Positions 24,288 through 37,454 of a stretch of DNA of 64,000 nt are shown in pieces. The DNA comes from Begonia masoniana (Eukaryota; Streptophyta; Magnoliopsida; Cucurbitales; Begoniaceae). Position numbers and translations under genes: made by a program. Where the stretch lies: positions 20,237,228 through 20,301,227 of the forward strand of contig CM039502.1 of the NCBI GenBank assembly GCA_022432975.1, written 5' to 3'. The notes beneath the pieces were generated by a model. It made no database searches. It was not told the origin of the DNA and saw only the letters and a program-made list of their open reading frames with translations. The number at the start of each line of letters is the position of its first letter. Positions within the stretch are counted from its first letter, which is position 1.

Positions 24288-25423
24288 GAAGACACAGTCG
24301 TCCACACCAATTACAGACGGAGTCGTCCACGACAATTAAAGACACAGTCGTCCACGCTCAAAAGACAAACGCAGTCGTCCACGACAATTAAAGACGCAGT
24401 CGTCCACGCTCAAAAGACAAACGCAGTCATCCACGACAATTAAAGACGCAGTCGTCCACGACAATTAAAGACGCAGTCGTCCACGACAATTAAAGACGCA
24501 GTCGTCCACGACAATTAAAGACGCAGTCGTCCACGACAATTAAAGACGCAGTCGTCCACGACAATTAAAGACGCAGTCGTCCACGCTCAAAAGACAAACG
24601 CAGTCGTCCACGACAATTAAAGACGCAGTCGTCCACGACAATTAAAGACGCAGTCGTCCACGACAATTAAAGACGCAGTCGTCCACGCTCAAAAGACAAA
24701 CGCAGTCGTCCACGACAATTAAAGACGCAGTCGTCCACGCTCAAAAGACAAACGCAGTCGTCCACGACAATTAAAGACGCAGTCGTCCACGACAATTAAA
24801 GACGCAGTCGTCCACGCTCAAAAGACAAACGCAGTCGTCCACGCTCAAAAGACAAACGCAGTCGTCCACGCTCAAAAGACAAACGCAGTCGTCCACGACA
24901 ATTAAAGACGCAGTCGTCCACGCTCAAAAGACAAACGCAGTCGTCCACGACAATTAAAGACGCAGTCGTCCACGCTCAAAAGACAAACGCAGTCGTCCAC
25001 GCTCAAAAGACAAACGCAGTCGTCCACGACAATTAAAGACGCAGTCGTCCACGCTCAAAAGACAAACGCAGTCGTCCACGACAATTAAAGACGCAGTCGT
25101 CCACGACAATTAAAGACGCAGTCGTCCACGCTCAAAAGACAAACGCAGTCGTCCACGCTCAAAAGACAAACGCAGTCGTCCACGACAATTAAAGACGCAG
25201 TCGTCCACGCTCAAAAGACAAACGCAGTCGTCCACGACAATTAAAGACGCAGTCGTCCACGCTCAAAAGACAAACGCAGTCGTCCACGACAATTAAAGAC
25301 GCAGTCGTCCACGACAATTAAAGACGCAGTCGTCCACGCTCAAAAGACAAACGCAGTCGTCCACGACAATTAAAGACGCAGTCGTCCACGCTCAAAAGAC
25401 AAACGCAGTCGTCCACGCTCAAA
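24288..25423. repeat. Two-monomer minisatellite (25-bp and 27-bp units), about 43 units
   Basis: Both units share the core 'cgcagtcgtccacg'. Type A continues 'acaattaaaga' (25 bp) and type B continues 'ctcaaaagacaaa' (27 bp). They are mixed in an irregular order rather than blocks. Degenerate 'cgtcca(c)' units extend left to about 24075, suggesting that the array grew from within Z's 5' LTR. It ends abruptly where Gypsy element X begins. Confidence 0.9.
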
Positions 25424-25571
25424 AACACCCGACAATTTCGGCCAGGTGATTCTTTTAACGGAATTAACTGTCACCTTTATTGTTGATCTTTAATTTAAAT
25501 TTTAATGCCTAAGCTTATTTTGTTTCTATTTGTGTGGTGGCAGAACCGTAATTAAGAGGGATTTTATTTAG

Positions 25572-25580
25572 TATAAAAAG
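25572..25580 (+). promoter_or_regulatory. TATA box of the X 5' LTR
   Basis: 'tataaaaag' lies about 150 bp into the LTR, in a position matching the TATA box of the related Y LTR. The same motif occurs in the 3' LTR near 37604. Confidence 0.5.
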
Positions 25581-27229
25581 AAAATGGAAACCTTAAACCC
25601 CACTGTAGCCGACATTTCCTCTGCGATTCCTCAACCTCCCAAGCTTTCCATCTCTCTGCCGGCGACTCCCTCATCGGCGATCGGTTTTTCCGGTCTCCAC
25701 TCCGTCAAATCACGCTTCAGGTAAGACATTGACAATGTAGGTGTTAGTTCTTTGTTTAGAGTTCTGTTTTTCAGCAAAGCTCATAGTCCAGGTTCTTCAA
25801 TGGCAGAATAATATAGTAACATTTGTTAATTTGAGTTTGGTAATGGCATTTCCGATTCGACTCTGGATATTTAGATAGCCGAATACGATTAGTTACTAGG
25901 TTGAATCTGGTATTTCTAAGTTCAAGAAATTCGATCTACGCACACAAGGTTCTCGGCTGAAGGAACATGGAAATATATGTACGATAGGTTCTAGGATAAT
26001 ATTTAGTTAAGGTTTTCTAGCTTTGATTTCAGAATATTTAGGATTTATATTAACTCTGAAATGTGAAATGATATCAAGTGAAGAAGTTTGAGGTGTAGTG
26101 CACGAATTTGCTAAGGAAGCCAGGTAAGTGAATGTATTAAGATTTTCGGCCATTAGGGCCCTACATCTTAAGGGTACTAAATTAGTTATGTGTTTGATAT
26201 TTGTTTCAAGTTAGTAAGATGGTTTGTACTTGGATGATTTACGGATGTTTGAGAACTATGTTATGTGATGTTCTGATAGAGTCTATGAAGTTAACTGTCT
26301 AGTATGATATTTCCATAGTCTGATGATTTAAGAACATTCATGTCATGCATCATGATTTACTTCTCAAGCATATGAAAATGATTTATGAATATATTTTTCC
26401 CCATGAACAAGATATGAGAATGAATATGAAACTTATGAAACCGGATTAAGTGAGGTTGGGGGCAGTTTGGCGTATGTCACTGTCCAAAGAGAAGGACCAT
26501 GAATACGGCCCGAAAGGGACTATGTACACTTGCACTATCATCCCCCCTTTACGGCACAAATCCTCCCTTAATCCATATGATGAAAGTGATGAACAAGAAC
26601 ACGAATAAGAACAAGAAAAGAGCATGAAACGAACATGATCATGATTTTCTTGCAACTATGCATTCACGAATACATGTTAGTATTGCATTCCTTACTAAGC
26701 ATTAGGCTTATAGTTTAAACCTTATGATGTAGGTGACGAAATATCAGGTGAGGATTCCAAAGTTAATGAAGGTGTCTAAGTTTGGTTGCTAGAAGGTGTT
26801 CAGGGAGCAATTCTGTGGCTGTATGGCAAACAAGACCCCCTCCCCCTTGTTAATGCTCTTATGATTTTAGTGACGATTATGAATATAGAAGTCTAAGTAG
26901 GATGAGATTATTTTAGAACATCGAGCTTTTGAAATTGTCTAGTTTACTTACTGAGTTGAGAATGATTATAAGGATATAGAACGAGTTATTTTAACTAAGT
27001 CTTCCGCTATAAGAATTCTGGATGAGTCTCTGATTTTCATTTATAAGAGTGATGAGTCAATGAAATTAGAAGTCTGTGTATATTTATGTCCACCAATAGC
27101 TGTACTCTATCGGAAGATGTATGAGCTTGCATCCACCGATAGATGTTCTCTATCGGAAGATGTATGAGTTTGCATCCACCGATAGATGTTCTCTATTGGA
27201 AGATGTCTTAAAAGAACACGTGGATTGCA

Positions 27230-27730
27230 CATGTCTATCGGTAGATGTTGTGTATTTCAAATACCAGATGATGTAAGTGTTGTTTTGTCATCTAGTGATC
27301 GGGCGATGTAGTGTATTTCTAATGTCGGGCGATGTACGAATCGTTTTGTCGTCTAGTGATTGGAAGATGTTGTGTATTTCAAATACTAGATGATGTAAGT
27401 GTCGTTTTTTATCGTCTAGTGATCGGCAGATGTTGTGTATTTCAAATACCGGATGATGTAAGTGTTGTTTTGTCGTCTAGTGATCAGGCGATGTAGTGTA
27501 TTTCTAATGTCGGGTGATGTACGAATCATTTTATCGTCTAATGATCGGCAGATGTTGTGTATTTCAAATACCGGATGGTGTAAGTGTCGTTTTTTTGTCG
27601 TCTAGTGATCGACAGATGTTGTGTATTTCAAATACCGGATGATGTAAGTGTCGTTTGTCGCCTAGCGATCGGTAGATGTAGTGTATTTCAATTACCGGAT
27701 GACGTAGATGTTGTTGTCGTTAGTGACAGA
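27230..27730. repeat. ~60-bp tandem repeats in the X 5' LTR
   Basis: About eight imperfect units contain 'cgtctagtgatcgg', 'agatgttgtgtatttcaaatac' (shown in part) and 'gatgtaagtgtcg'. Preceding shorter units carry 'accgatagatgttctctatcgg', a small hairpin-forming word. The 3' LTR has a matching set. Confidence 0.8.
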
Positions 27731-28926
27731 GTGATGTTTAATGAGTCACGAGAGATGCACGTGCCCACCGGAAGATGTCTTCTATTGGGCAACGATAATT
27801 GAGTCATGCAGAGTACACGTGACAAATCGGAAGAGATACACTCTGTTAGCCGATGCATGCAAACCCATGCAAACTCGAGCAGAATAACGTCGTATAATCT
27901 GGGGGCATTTCTTTACTGCCCGAATTAGTTATAGAGCTGATGACTGCGTATGGTCGCTCGTGTAACACCCGACATTTCGGCCAGGTGATTTTCTGACCAT
28001 TTTCATTGTCACCCTCTTATTTAACCTTTATGATTTAAATTTAATGTTAAGACAAATTTATTGCAAGTTGAGTAAAACTAGGTTGGGTGGCAGTTTTGTA
28101 ATTAAAACTGATGGATTGAGTATAAATAGGAAATGGAAACCTTAAACCTCATTTATTACCACTGTAGCCGACATTCCCTCTCGGCGATTTCTTCCCTCCC
28201 AAGTTCTTGCTCTCGGCTACCAGAACTTTCCTTACCGACGGCTGGTTTCAGCCTGCTTTTCTCTGCAAATCTGCACCCGAGGTATGAAATGGACAATGTA
28301 GTCATTTATTAGTGATTAAAGTTCTGCTTTCAGCTCGGCATTTGAGTTCGGAATTTTCTTAGCAGTGGCCGAGTAGTTTAAGACCCTTTTAAGTCTGAGA
28401 GTAGAAATGTCATCCCAAATCGATTCTGAACATTTCAAAGTAACCAACTCGGATTTAATCAATGGTAAAACCTGTCCACCTAGTTTCAGATTTCAGACTG
28501 CAGTGTGTCAAACAGAGGATTCGGAGTAACCTTAGCTATTAGAGTCCTAGAACGATTTATGAATAGAACTATTAGGACCTTTGTTTTAACTACTGTAATG
28601 TACATGTTTTAGGTGAAGAAGCTCGGATTGCTAAGGAATCCAGGTAAGTGAATGTATTAAGGTTTCCGGCCACTAGGGCCCTACACCGCTAGGGTATTAG
28701 GAAATCATTGGGATGTTAGTCTGTTGACTATGATTAGTTATTACTATGACATGAAGAATCGGAGTAAGAAGATGTTAGGTTACAAGATGTTATACTTGTC
28801 CTTATGATATGACTTCTCTCTATGAACTTTATGTCTATGCACTGTGTCCATGTTATGATTAAGTTGAGAACATGAAAAGCAAATGTAACCAAGATTAAGT
28901 GCAGAGCGGGGAAAAGACTATGTTAT

Positions 28927-29053
28927 GTATGACTCGCGAAATCTCCCACTGGTGGAGGCCGAGTTAATGATATGTATGGCTCGCGAAATCTCCCACTGGT
29001 GGAGGCCGAGTTAATGATATGTATGGCTCGCGAATTCTCCCACTGGGGGAGGC
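28927..29053. repeat. 46-bp repeats (three copies) in Y-solo
   Basis: Three units of the 'gatatgtatggctcgcgaa' type ending 'ggaggccgag', the same family that is massively expanded in the Y2 3' LTR. They are followed by two 'tgccgcgataggcaaatga' units. Confidence 0.85.
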
Positions 29054-29542
29054 CGAGTGATGTATTATGATTGCCGCGATAGGCAAATGATTATGTATGA
29101 CTGCCGCGATAGGCAAATGACTATGTATCCCTGTCTTCCTCCCTCGTTTCCTGCCTTAATACATGTCATGTAAATAATGAAAATGAACGTGAATGAAGAA
29201 AGATTTATGAACTTGTGTTCTTTAAATTGTGCACTCATGTATATCTGTCAGTATGCATTCCTTACTAAGCATTAGGCTTATAGTTGAACCTTATGGTGTA
29301 GGTGAAGAAGGTTCAGGTGAGGATACTATGTTCAAAGAGGATGCTTAAGGCTGGTTGCTGGTGGAAGCTCAAAATGACAGTACAGGACTGGAAAGGCGAT
29401 TGATGACCCCTGGTTAATGCTCTTTTGTTTCAGTATAATAAAGGATATAAAAGTTTAAGTAGGATGAGATTATTTTATAATGTTGAGCTTTGAGACTGTC
29501 TAGTTGATTCACTGAGTTAGGGATTGATTTTTATAGACTTAT

Positions 29543-30849
29543 TGTAACGACCCCGTATCCCAGCAAGATATTGTCCGCTCTGGGGATTGGGCCGTAGCGC
29601 AATATCCTCCCCTCACGGCTTTGTTTGGCGAGAACTTCCCGGAAGGTCACCCAACCTGGAATTGCTCTCGCCGAAGCACTTTTAACTTCGGAGTTCTTAT
29701 GGGATCCGTTGCCAATTGTGCTCCAAAACGCGTCTTGCTATTTAGGGAGGGATCTCTTACATATGTTTCATTTCCACATACTTCCCCAAGCGCTGTGGGA
29801 TTGTGACGACCCCCTCTTTACGACCTGTCACCTTCCGGCTCGCCCGCGCGGACGTACCGCCATCCGGGTTCTGGTTCGTGCAGCCATCGTACCAGTACAG
29901 ATTCGGGACTTACAGATTCGGGTCATCACAATCACCCCCCCTTGGGGGCCCAACGTCCTCGTTGGCCACAATTCCGGTTGGGTACAGGCTCTGATACCAT
30001 TTGTAACGACCCCTGTTCCCAGCAAGATATTGTCCGCTCTGGGGATTGGGCCGCAGCCCAATATCCTCCCCTCACGGCTTTGTTTGGCGAGAGCACTTCC
30101 CGGAAGGTCACCCAACCTGGAATTACTCTCGCCGAAGCACTCTTAACTTCGGAGTTCTTATGGGATCCGTCGTCAATTGAGCTCCAAAACGCGTCTTGCT
30201 ATTTAGGGAGGGATCTCTTACATATGTTTCATTTCCACATACTTCCCCAAGCGCTGTGGGATTGTGACGACCCCCTATTTACGACCTGTCACCTTCCGGC
30301 TCGCCCGCGCGGACGTACCGCCATGCGGGTTCCGGTTCGTGCAGCCATCGTACCAGTACAGATTCGGGACTTACAGATTCGGGTCATCACAATCACCCCC
30401 CCTTGGGGGCCCAACGTCCTCGTTGGCCACAATTCCGGTTGGGTACAGGCTCTGATACCATTTGTAACGACCCCTGTTCCCAGCAAGATATTGTCCGCTC
30501 TGGGGATTGGGCCGCAGCCCAATATCCTCCCCTCACGGCTTTGTTTGGCGAGAGCACTTCCCGGAAGGTCACCCAACCTGGAATTACTCTCGCCGAAGCC
30601 CTTTTAACTTCGGAGTTCTTATGGGATCCGTCGTCAATTGAGCTCCAAAACGCGTCTTGCTATTTAGGGAGGGATCTCTTACATATGTTTCATTTCCACA
30701 TACTCCCAAGCGCTGTGGATTGTGACGACCCCCTATTTACGACCTGTCACCTTCCGGCTCGCCCGCGCGGACGTACCGCCATGCGGGTTCCGGTTCGTGC
30801 AGCCATCGTACCAGTACAGATTCGGGACTTACAGATTCGGGTCATCACA
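29543..30849 (-). mobile_element. Cassandra-like TRIM array of three LTRs inserted in Y-solo
   Basis: Minus-strand LTRs occupy 29543-29930, 30002-30391 and 30463-30849. They are separated by 71-bp internal domains (29931-30001, 30392-30462). Each domain contains the reverse complement of the primer-binding site ('gctctgatacca'). The array is bracketed by CTTAT at 29538-29542 and 30850-30854 (5-bp TSD), and the flanks rejoin to match the intact Y LTR near 46936. The single outer TSD means one insertion, then expansion by LTR-LTR unequal exchange, or integration of a multimer. This variant is somewhat diverged from the 19-21 kb array. Confidence 0.88.
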
Positions 30850-30929
30850 CTTATAAATGATCTGTTACTTAAGTCTTCCGCTATATGCATTCTGAATGGG
30901 TTGTGGTATTTTCTGTTGGAAGAAGTTCA

Positions 30930-32080
30930 TCGGCAGATGCCGAGTGATAGAGTTTGATGGTTTAGTCTTCCGGCTGACGTCATCGGCAAATGCGAGTGAT
31001 AGAGTTTTGATGGTTTAGTCTTCCGGCTGATGTCATCGGTAGATGCGAATGTTAGAGTTTGATGGTTTAGTCTTCCCTGATGGTTTAGTCTTCCGGCTGA
31101 TGTCATCGGCAGATGCCGAGTGATAGAGTTTGATGGTTTAGTCTTCCGGCTGACGTCATCGGCAGATGCCGAATGTTAGAGTTTGATGGTTTAGTCTTCC
31201 GGCTGACGTCATCGGCAGATGCCGAGTGATAGAGTTTGATGGTTTAGTCTTCCGGCTGACGTCATCGGCAGATGCCGAATGTTAGAGTTTGATGGTTTAG
31301 TCTTCCGGCTGATGTCATCGGCAGATGCCGAGTGATAGAGTTTGATGGTTTAGTCTTCCGGCTGATGTCATCGGCAGATGCCGAATGTTAGAGTTTGATG
31401 GTTTAGTCTTCCGGCTGATGTCATCGGCAGATGCCGAGTGATAGAGTTTGATGGTTTAGTCTTCCGGCTGACGTCATCGGCAGATGCCGAGTGATAGAGT
31501 TTGATGGTTTAGTCTTCCGGCTGACGTCATCGGCAGATGCCGAATGTTAGAGTTTGATGGTTTAGTCTTCCGGCTGACGTCATCGGCAGATGCCGAATGT
31601 TAGAGTTTGATGGTTTAGTCTTCCGGCTGACGTCATCGGCAGATGCCGAATGTTAGAGTTTGATGGTTTAGTCTTCCGGCTGATGTCATCGGCAGATGCC
31701 GAATGTTAGAGTTTGATGGTTTAGTCTTCCGGCTGACGTCATCGGCAGATGCCGAATGTTAGAGTTTGATGGTTTAGTCTTCCGGCTGATGTCATCGGCA
31801 GATGCCGAGTGATAGAGTTTGATGGTTTAGTCTTCCGGCTGACGTCATCGGCAGATGCCGAATGTTAGAGTTTGATGGTTTAGTCTTCCGGCTGACGTCA
31901 TCGGCAGATGCCGAATGTTAGAGTTTGATGGTTTAGTCTTCCGGCTGACGTCATCGGCAGATGCCGAATGTTAGAGTTTGATGGTTTAGTCTTCCGGCTG
32001 ACGTCATCGGCAGATGCCGAGTGATAGAGTTTGATGGTTTAGTCTTCCGGCTGATGTCATCGGCAGATGCCGAGTGATGT
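30930..32080. repeat. 53-bp minisatellite in Y-solo, about 21 units
   Basis: Units contain 'tttgatggtttagtcttccg', 'gctgacgtcatcggcagatg' and alternating 'ccgaatgttagag' or 'ccgagtgatagag' ends. The first units (to about 31090) are irregular. The TGACGTCA core inside each unit is a palindromic ACGT element of the kind bound by plant bZIP (TGA/CREB-type) factors. Confidence 0.9.
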
Positions 32081-32992
32081 AAATGTTTCTTTGTCGACTA
32101 GTGACCGGTGGATGTCACTGGATGATGTAGAAGATATTTTAACTGAGCACGCGAGGCCCACGTGCCCACCGGAAGATCTCTTCCATTAGGCGATGTAAGC
32201 AAGTCACGCGCGTTGCACGTGACGACCGGACGACTAAATTTCTGAGGGTTGCCAACGCATGCAACCCATGCAAACCCGAGTAGAATCATGTCGAGAGGGT
32301 TGGGGACATTTCTTCCCTGCTCGAATTTGTCTAGAAACCGATGACCGAGCCTAGTCGCTCGACTCTGTGAATGTTTGAACCGATGTGGTATAGGAAGTCG
32401 AGCACGAAAGGGGTTCGTTTTCCTTAATGGTTCGGCGTCTCTGTTTCCAGTTTAGAAAACAAAATATACGCGACGTAAATGTCTGACGAGAAAAAGTAAG
32501 TGGATGCAATAATAGTAAAAGTCAAGCAAACGATTAATGAAAGATTATGATCACGTGACGGCTCCTGGCCGGGGTCGTTACAGCTCGACTCTGTGAACGA
32601 ATATGTTGTTAGTTTTAAGAGGAAGTCAAGTTCGATGAATCTAGTTTCTGTCTGTCATGTTAAAGTCCTTAAGTTCTGTTGAGGAAAGGTCAAAAAAAAT
32701 AATAATAATAATACAAAGGGGACCTTAGTGTAAAGTGGTCGAAGGATGAAAGATCTAAAGAGATCAGGGTAAATATATAATTAAGAGGTTAAGTTATGAA
32801 CTACGTGGCGACTCCAACAGGGGTCGTTACAATTATGGTATTAAAGCAAAACCGGGTTCTAAAATCGATTCTGCAGACTGCCTCCCAGCACAGATTGCCA
32901 CCTGAGTACACTCCAGCAACTGTAAGTGTTTATGATTTTAGTAATGTCATTAAGTTAAGATATGTTACGATTATTTGTTTAGGAATCTCAAA

Positions 32993-35900
32993 ATGGTAAG
33001 AGGTCAACAGAGAGAAGACAACGTGGATAGTAACACCATTGCTCAGCTGACAGAATTAGTTATTCGCCAATCACTCCAAATAGAATAGCTTGTGGCCACT
33101 AGAGAAGAACAATGAAACTCCAGTACTAATGCAACTCATGATCATGAGGGTGAGCGTTTCCACCGGCTTCGACCCCCGGTATTTAATGGACAAGTTTCGG
33201 ATCCTGTTTATGCTGAGGAATGGATTCAAAAAATGGAGGACATGTTCACATATGCAAAGGTTGAGGAAGGAGATAAGGTCACATATGCTGTTTTTCATTT
33301 GGAACTGAGTGCAAGGCATTGGTGGGACTCAATCCAGAGTACCATTAATGCAGGACCTATGACCTGGGGAAGGTTTAAGACTGCTTTCTTTGACAAGTAT
33401 TTCAATAGGACCGTTCGAAACAGCAAGAAGAAGGAGTTTATGAATTTGCGACAAACTGGCTCTGTGGCAGATTACATATGCAAATTTGAGGCTTTATCAC
33501 GGTTTGCTCCCCGATTGGTTGAGGATGATGAGGACAAGATTCACCAATTTGTTCAAGGATTGAAGCCGAGTTTGTATATGAGGGTAAAGACTGCTGGAAT
33601 ACATGATATACCATATGATGAAGTGACGACTAAAGTCTTGGAGCTGGAAGAGGCTGAGATAACGACATATGCGCAGCGTGAACAGCCAAGGAAGTTCACT
33701 AAGGAGACTCAGCCGCCACCACGTCAGAACAAAGGATGGCAACCGTAACAGAACAGGGGACCACAACAACAACAGCAAGGTATAAAGAGACCCTTCAATC
33801 CAAATGATGACCAAGGGAAGAGAAAACGACCATTAGCCCCTCTATGCTCCAACTGCCAGAAGAACCACCATGGCGAGTGCAAGCTACACTCTGGTCGTTG
33901 CTACAGATGTGACAAGGTCGGACATGTAGTCAGAGACTGCCTCATGCCACCAGACCCCAATCGAGCAAGAATAGCACCCAGAGTCTTTGCTATGATGGAG
34001 GATGAAGATGCTGTGCAGCATACGGTCATAGCAAGTACAATTATGATTTGTGGTATTTCTGCTTACACACTTATAGACACGGGGGCCACCCACTCATTTA
34101 TAACAACCATGTTTATCTGTAAGCATAAGTTATGATACTTACCAGCTGATAGGCCATATAATGTCATGTTACCGTCAGGGAAATCCTTACATTCTGAACA
34201 GATAGTGAAGGGTGAGATTGTGACCTTAGGAGATAAGAAGTTATATGTAGAGCTGATTGTAATTGACATGAAGGGATATGAGGTTATATTAGGAATGGAT
34301 TGGTTATCCAGACATTATGCCACGATAAGTTGTAGGTCTGGATTAGTTGAGTTTCGACCCCGAAATGGAGATCGGTATACCTTCTAAGCTATCCCAAAAA
34401 TAAGTAAAATACCGATTATATCCTCACTAGAGACTCAACGGTTATTGAAAGATGGTTGTGAGAGTTATCTAGCTAGTGTAATCGATATTCGGGTAAAGAA
34501 TAAAGTAGAACTTCAAGATATTTCCATAGTTAAAGAGTTTCCTGAAGTATTTATGGATGACTTGCCCGGATTACCACCTGATAGAGAAGTTGAATTTGTA
34601 ATTGATACATATCCCGAGGCATTACCTATATCCAAGAACCCTTACCGCATGGCACCGGTTGAGCTGAAGGAATTAAAGGTCCAACTGCAGGAATTAGTAG
34701 ACAAAGGGTTTATACACTCTAGTAGTTCTCCCTGGGGTGCGCCTGTATTATTTGTTAAGAAGAAAGACGGTTCTCTTAGAATGTGCATAGATTACAGAGA
34801 ACTGAATAAGTTGACAATTAAGAACAAGTACCCCTTGCCCCGGATTGATGACCTGTTTGACCAATTACAAGGAGCTAAAGTATTTTCAAAGATTGACTTA
34901 CGTTCGGGCTATTACCAATTGAAGGTTAAGGAGAGTGATATACCTAAGACAGCCTTCAGGACCCGTTATGGACATTATGAATTCCTTGTAATGTCGTTTG
35001 GGTTAACCAATGCACCTGCAGCCTTTATGGACCTGATGAATCGAGTGTTTCGTGATTACTTGGATAAGTTTGTAATTGTGTTTATAGATGATATTTTAAT
35101 TTACTCACGGACTAAAGCTGACCACGAGGAACACTTAAGAGTAGTTTTGACAACATTAAAACAACAGCAACTCTATGCCAAGTTGTCTAAGTGTGAGTTC
35201 TGGTTGGATAAGGTCAACTTCTTAGGCCATGTCATCTCTGCTGAAGGTTTATCAGTAGATCCAACCAAAATTCAGACAGTTAAGGATTGGCCACAGTCAA
35301 GGAATGCCAGTGAAGTCCGCAGTTTCCTTGGTATGACAGGTTATTATAGGAAGTTTATTAAGGGATTTTCTATGATAGCTAAACCTTTAACAAGTTTGAC
35401 TAAGAAGGACACCAAGTACTCTTGGACTGCAGCCTGTGAGGATGGCTTCCAGATACTAAAACAGAAATTAACAACGGCCCCTCTTTTGACACTCCCAACT
35501 GAAAGAGGAAGATTCAGTGTCTATTGTGATGCATCCAAAATTAGATTGAGGTGTGTCTTAATGCAAGAAGGCAAGGTTGTGGCATATGCTTCCAGACAAC
35601 TGAAAGGTTATGAGCAGAATTATCCCACCCACGATTTGGAATTAGCTGCTGTTGTTTTTGCACTAAAAATTTGGAGGCACTACTTGTACAGACAACGGTG
35701 TAAAAAGTTTTCAGACCATAAAAGTTTGAAATACCTATTTACTCAAAAAGAATTAAACATGAGACAGAGACGTTGGTTGGAATTTGTTAAAGATTATGAC
35801 TTTGAAATTAAATATCACCCGGGTAAGGCCAATGCTGTGGCTGATGCATTAAGCAGAATGTCTAAGACAATGCAGCCCGCAGTATCAACCATGTCTGTAC

Positions 35901-37413
35901 CATTATGGAAGGAAGTTCAGAAGTTCGAGTTGAAAATAGTTCCTGAGTTGTCAACCTTACTTGCTGATTTAACCATTCAACCAACTATTTTGGATAAGAT
36001 CAAAAAGGCACAACAGGAGGATTCAAAGGAGAATAATAGTATGATGAGTAAGTTAAAAGATGTCTCCTCTGAATTCAGTCTCTCCAATGATGATATTTTG
36101 AAATTTAGGAATCGATGGTACATTCCAAGCGATAAGGAGTTGCGTGAGTTGATCTTGACTGAGGCTCACTCATCTTCTTTCTCTGTACATCCTGGTAGCA
36201 CCAAGATGTATCGGGACTTGAAGCTACATTACTGTTGCCAAATTTAAAGAGGGATGTGGCCAAGTTTGTAGAGTCATGCCTGATATGCCAACAAGTTAAA
36301 GCAGAACACCAACGTCCAGGAGGTACTCTTCAACCCTTACCGATCCCTGAATGGACGTGGGAAAACATTGCCATGGATTTTGTGGTAGGATTACCAAAGA
36401 CAATCAAAGGAAATGATAGTATTTGGATTGTGGTTGACAGAATGATAAAATCAGCACACTTTATACCAGTAAGAATGACGTTTACAATGGAGCAACTTGC
36501 TAACCTGGACATTCAGGAAATTATCATATTGCATGGGATCCCCTTGTCTATTGTCTCCGATCGTGATCCTAGATTCACCTCAAGATTTTGGCAAAGTTTG
36601 CAAGGCACATTAGGAACAAAATTGTCTTTCAGCACTGCTTTTCACCCTCAAACCGATGGTCAATCTGAGAGGACCATTCAGATACTAGAAGATATGTTGA
36701 GAGCGTGTGTGCTGGATTTCCAGACATCTTGGAGTCGATACTTACCCTTGGTGGAATTCTCCTACAATAATAGTTACCAGTCCACCATCGGTATGGCACC
36801 CTACGAGGCGTTGTATGGTAGGAAATGTAGATCACCCTTATACTGGGATGAGGTTGGCGAAGCAAAACTCCTAGGCCCCGAGATCTTGCAACAGATGTCG
36901 GACAAGATTACCATTATTAGGAAAAGAATGATTACTGCACAAAGCTGACAGAAAAGTTACACAGACCAAAGGAGGAGAGACCTTGAGTTTACTGTTGGAG
37001 ATGAAGTTTTCTTAAAGGTTTCACCGTTTAAGGGAGTTTTAAGATTTGGTAAAAAGGGGAAACTCAACCCACGATTCATTGGACCATTCCCTGTCTTAGA
37101 GAGGATTGGTAGCACAGCCAATAAATTGCAATTGCCCATATCACTGGAAAAGGTTCATAATGTTTTTCATGTGTCAATGCTGAGGAAATGAATACGGAAT
37201 CCTACACAAGTTGTTAAGCTAGTGGATGTCGAGATTGGACCAACATTAATGTATGAAGAGAAGCCAGTGCAAATTTTGGAATCTGCAGTGAAAACTCTGA
37301 GGAATAAGAAAATTCTATTGGTTAAGGTCTTATGGACAAATCATGGAGTTGAAGAAGCCACATGGGAACGACAACAAGATATGTTGGACAAATATTCGGA
37401 GCTCTTTGTTTGA
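32993..37413 (+). pseudogene. X Gag-Pol polyprotein, inactivated
   Basis: It is collinear with the intact Y2 polyprotein: gag, CCHC knuckle (about 33898-33940), DTGAT protease (about 34076), RT with FIDD (about 35083-35094), RNase H, integrase and chromodomain-like tail. It is interrupted by several in-frame stops (near 33087, 33112, 33747, 34132, 34385, 36946 and 37189) and a frameshift near 36235 in the integrase zinc-binding region. Long open stretches remain (for example 34445-36247), so inactivation is moderately recent. It cannot encode a functional polyprotein. Confidence 0.88.
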
Positions 37414-37454
37414 TCAATTTTTGGGGACGAAAATTTTGTTTAAGGAGGGGTGGA

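Larger units (their letters stand above)
27961..32582 (+). mobile_element. Y-solo: solo LTR of the Y chromovirus family, inserted in the X 5' LTR
   Basis: It starts TGTAACACCCGACATTTCGG and ends GGGTCGTTACA, flanked by GCTCG at 27956-27960 and 32583-32587 (5-bp TSD). When it is removed the X LTR rejoins to match its 3' LTR near 39848. It is 4.6 kb because it carries a three-LTR Cassandra array (29543-30849) and an expanded 53-bp minisatellite. Without the Cassandra it is about 3.3 kb, compared with 2.8 kb for the Y2 5' LTR. Confidence 0.9.

Noticed and set aside
24288..25423. CRISPR-like array
   Set aside because: This is plant nuclear DNA. Units are contiguous minisatellite monomers with no unique spacers.
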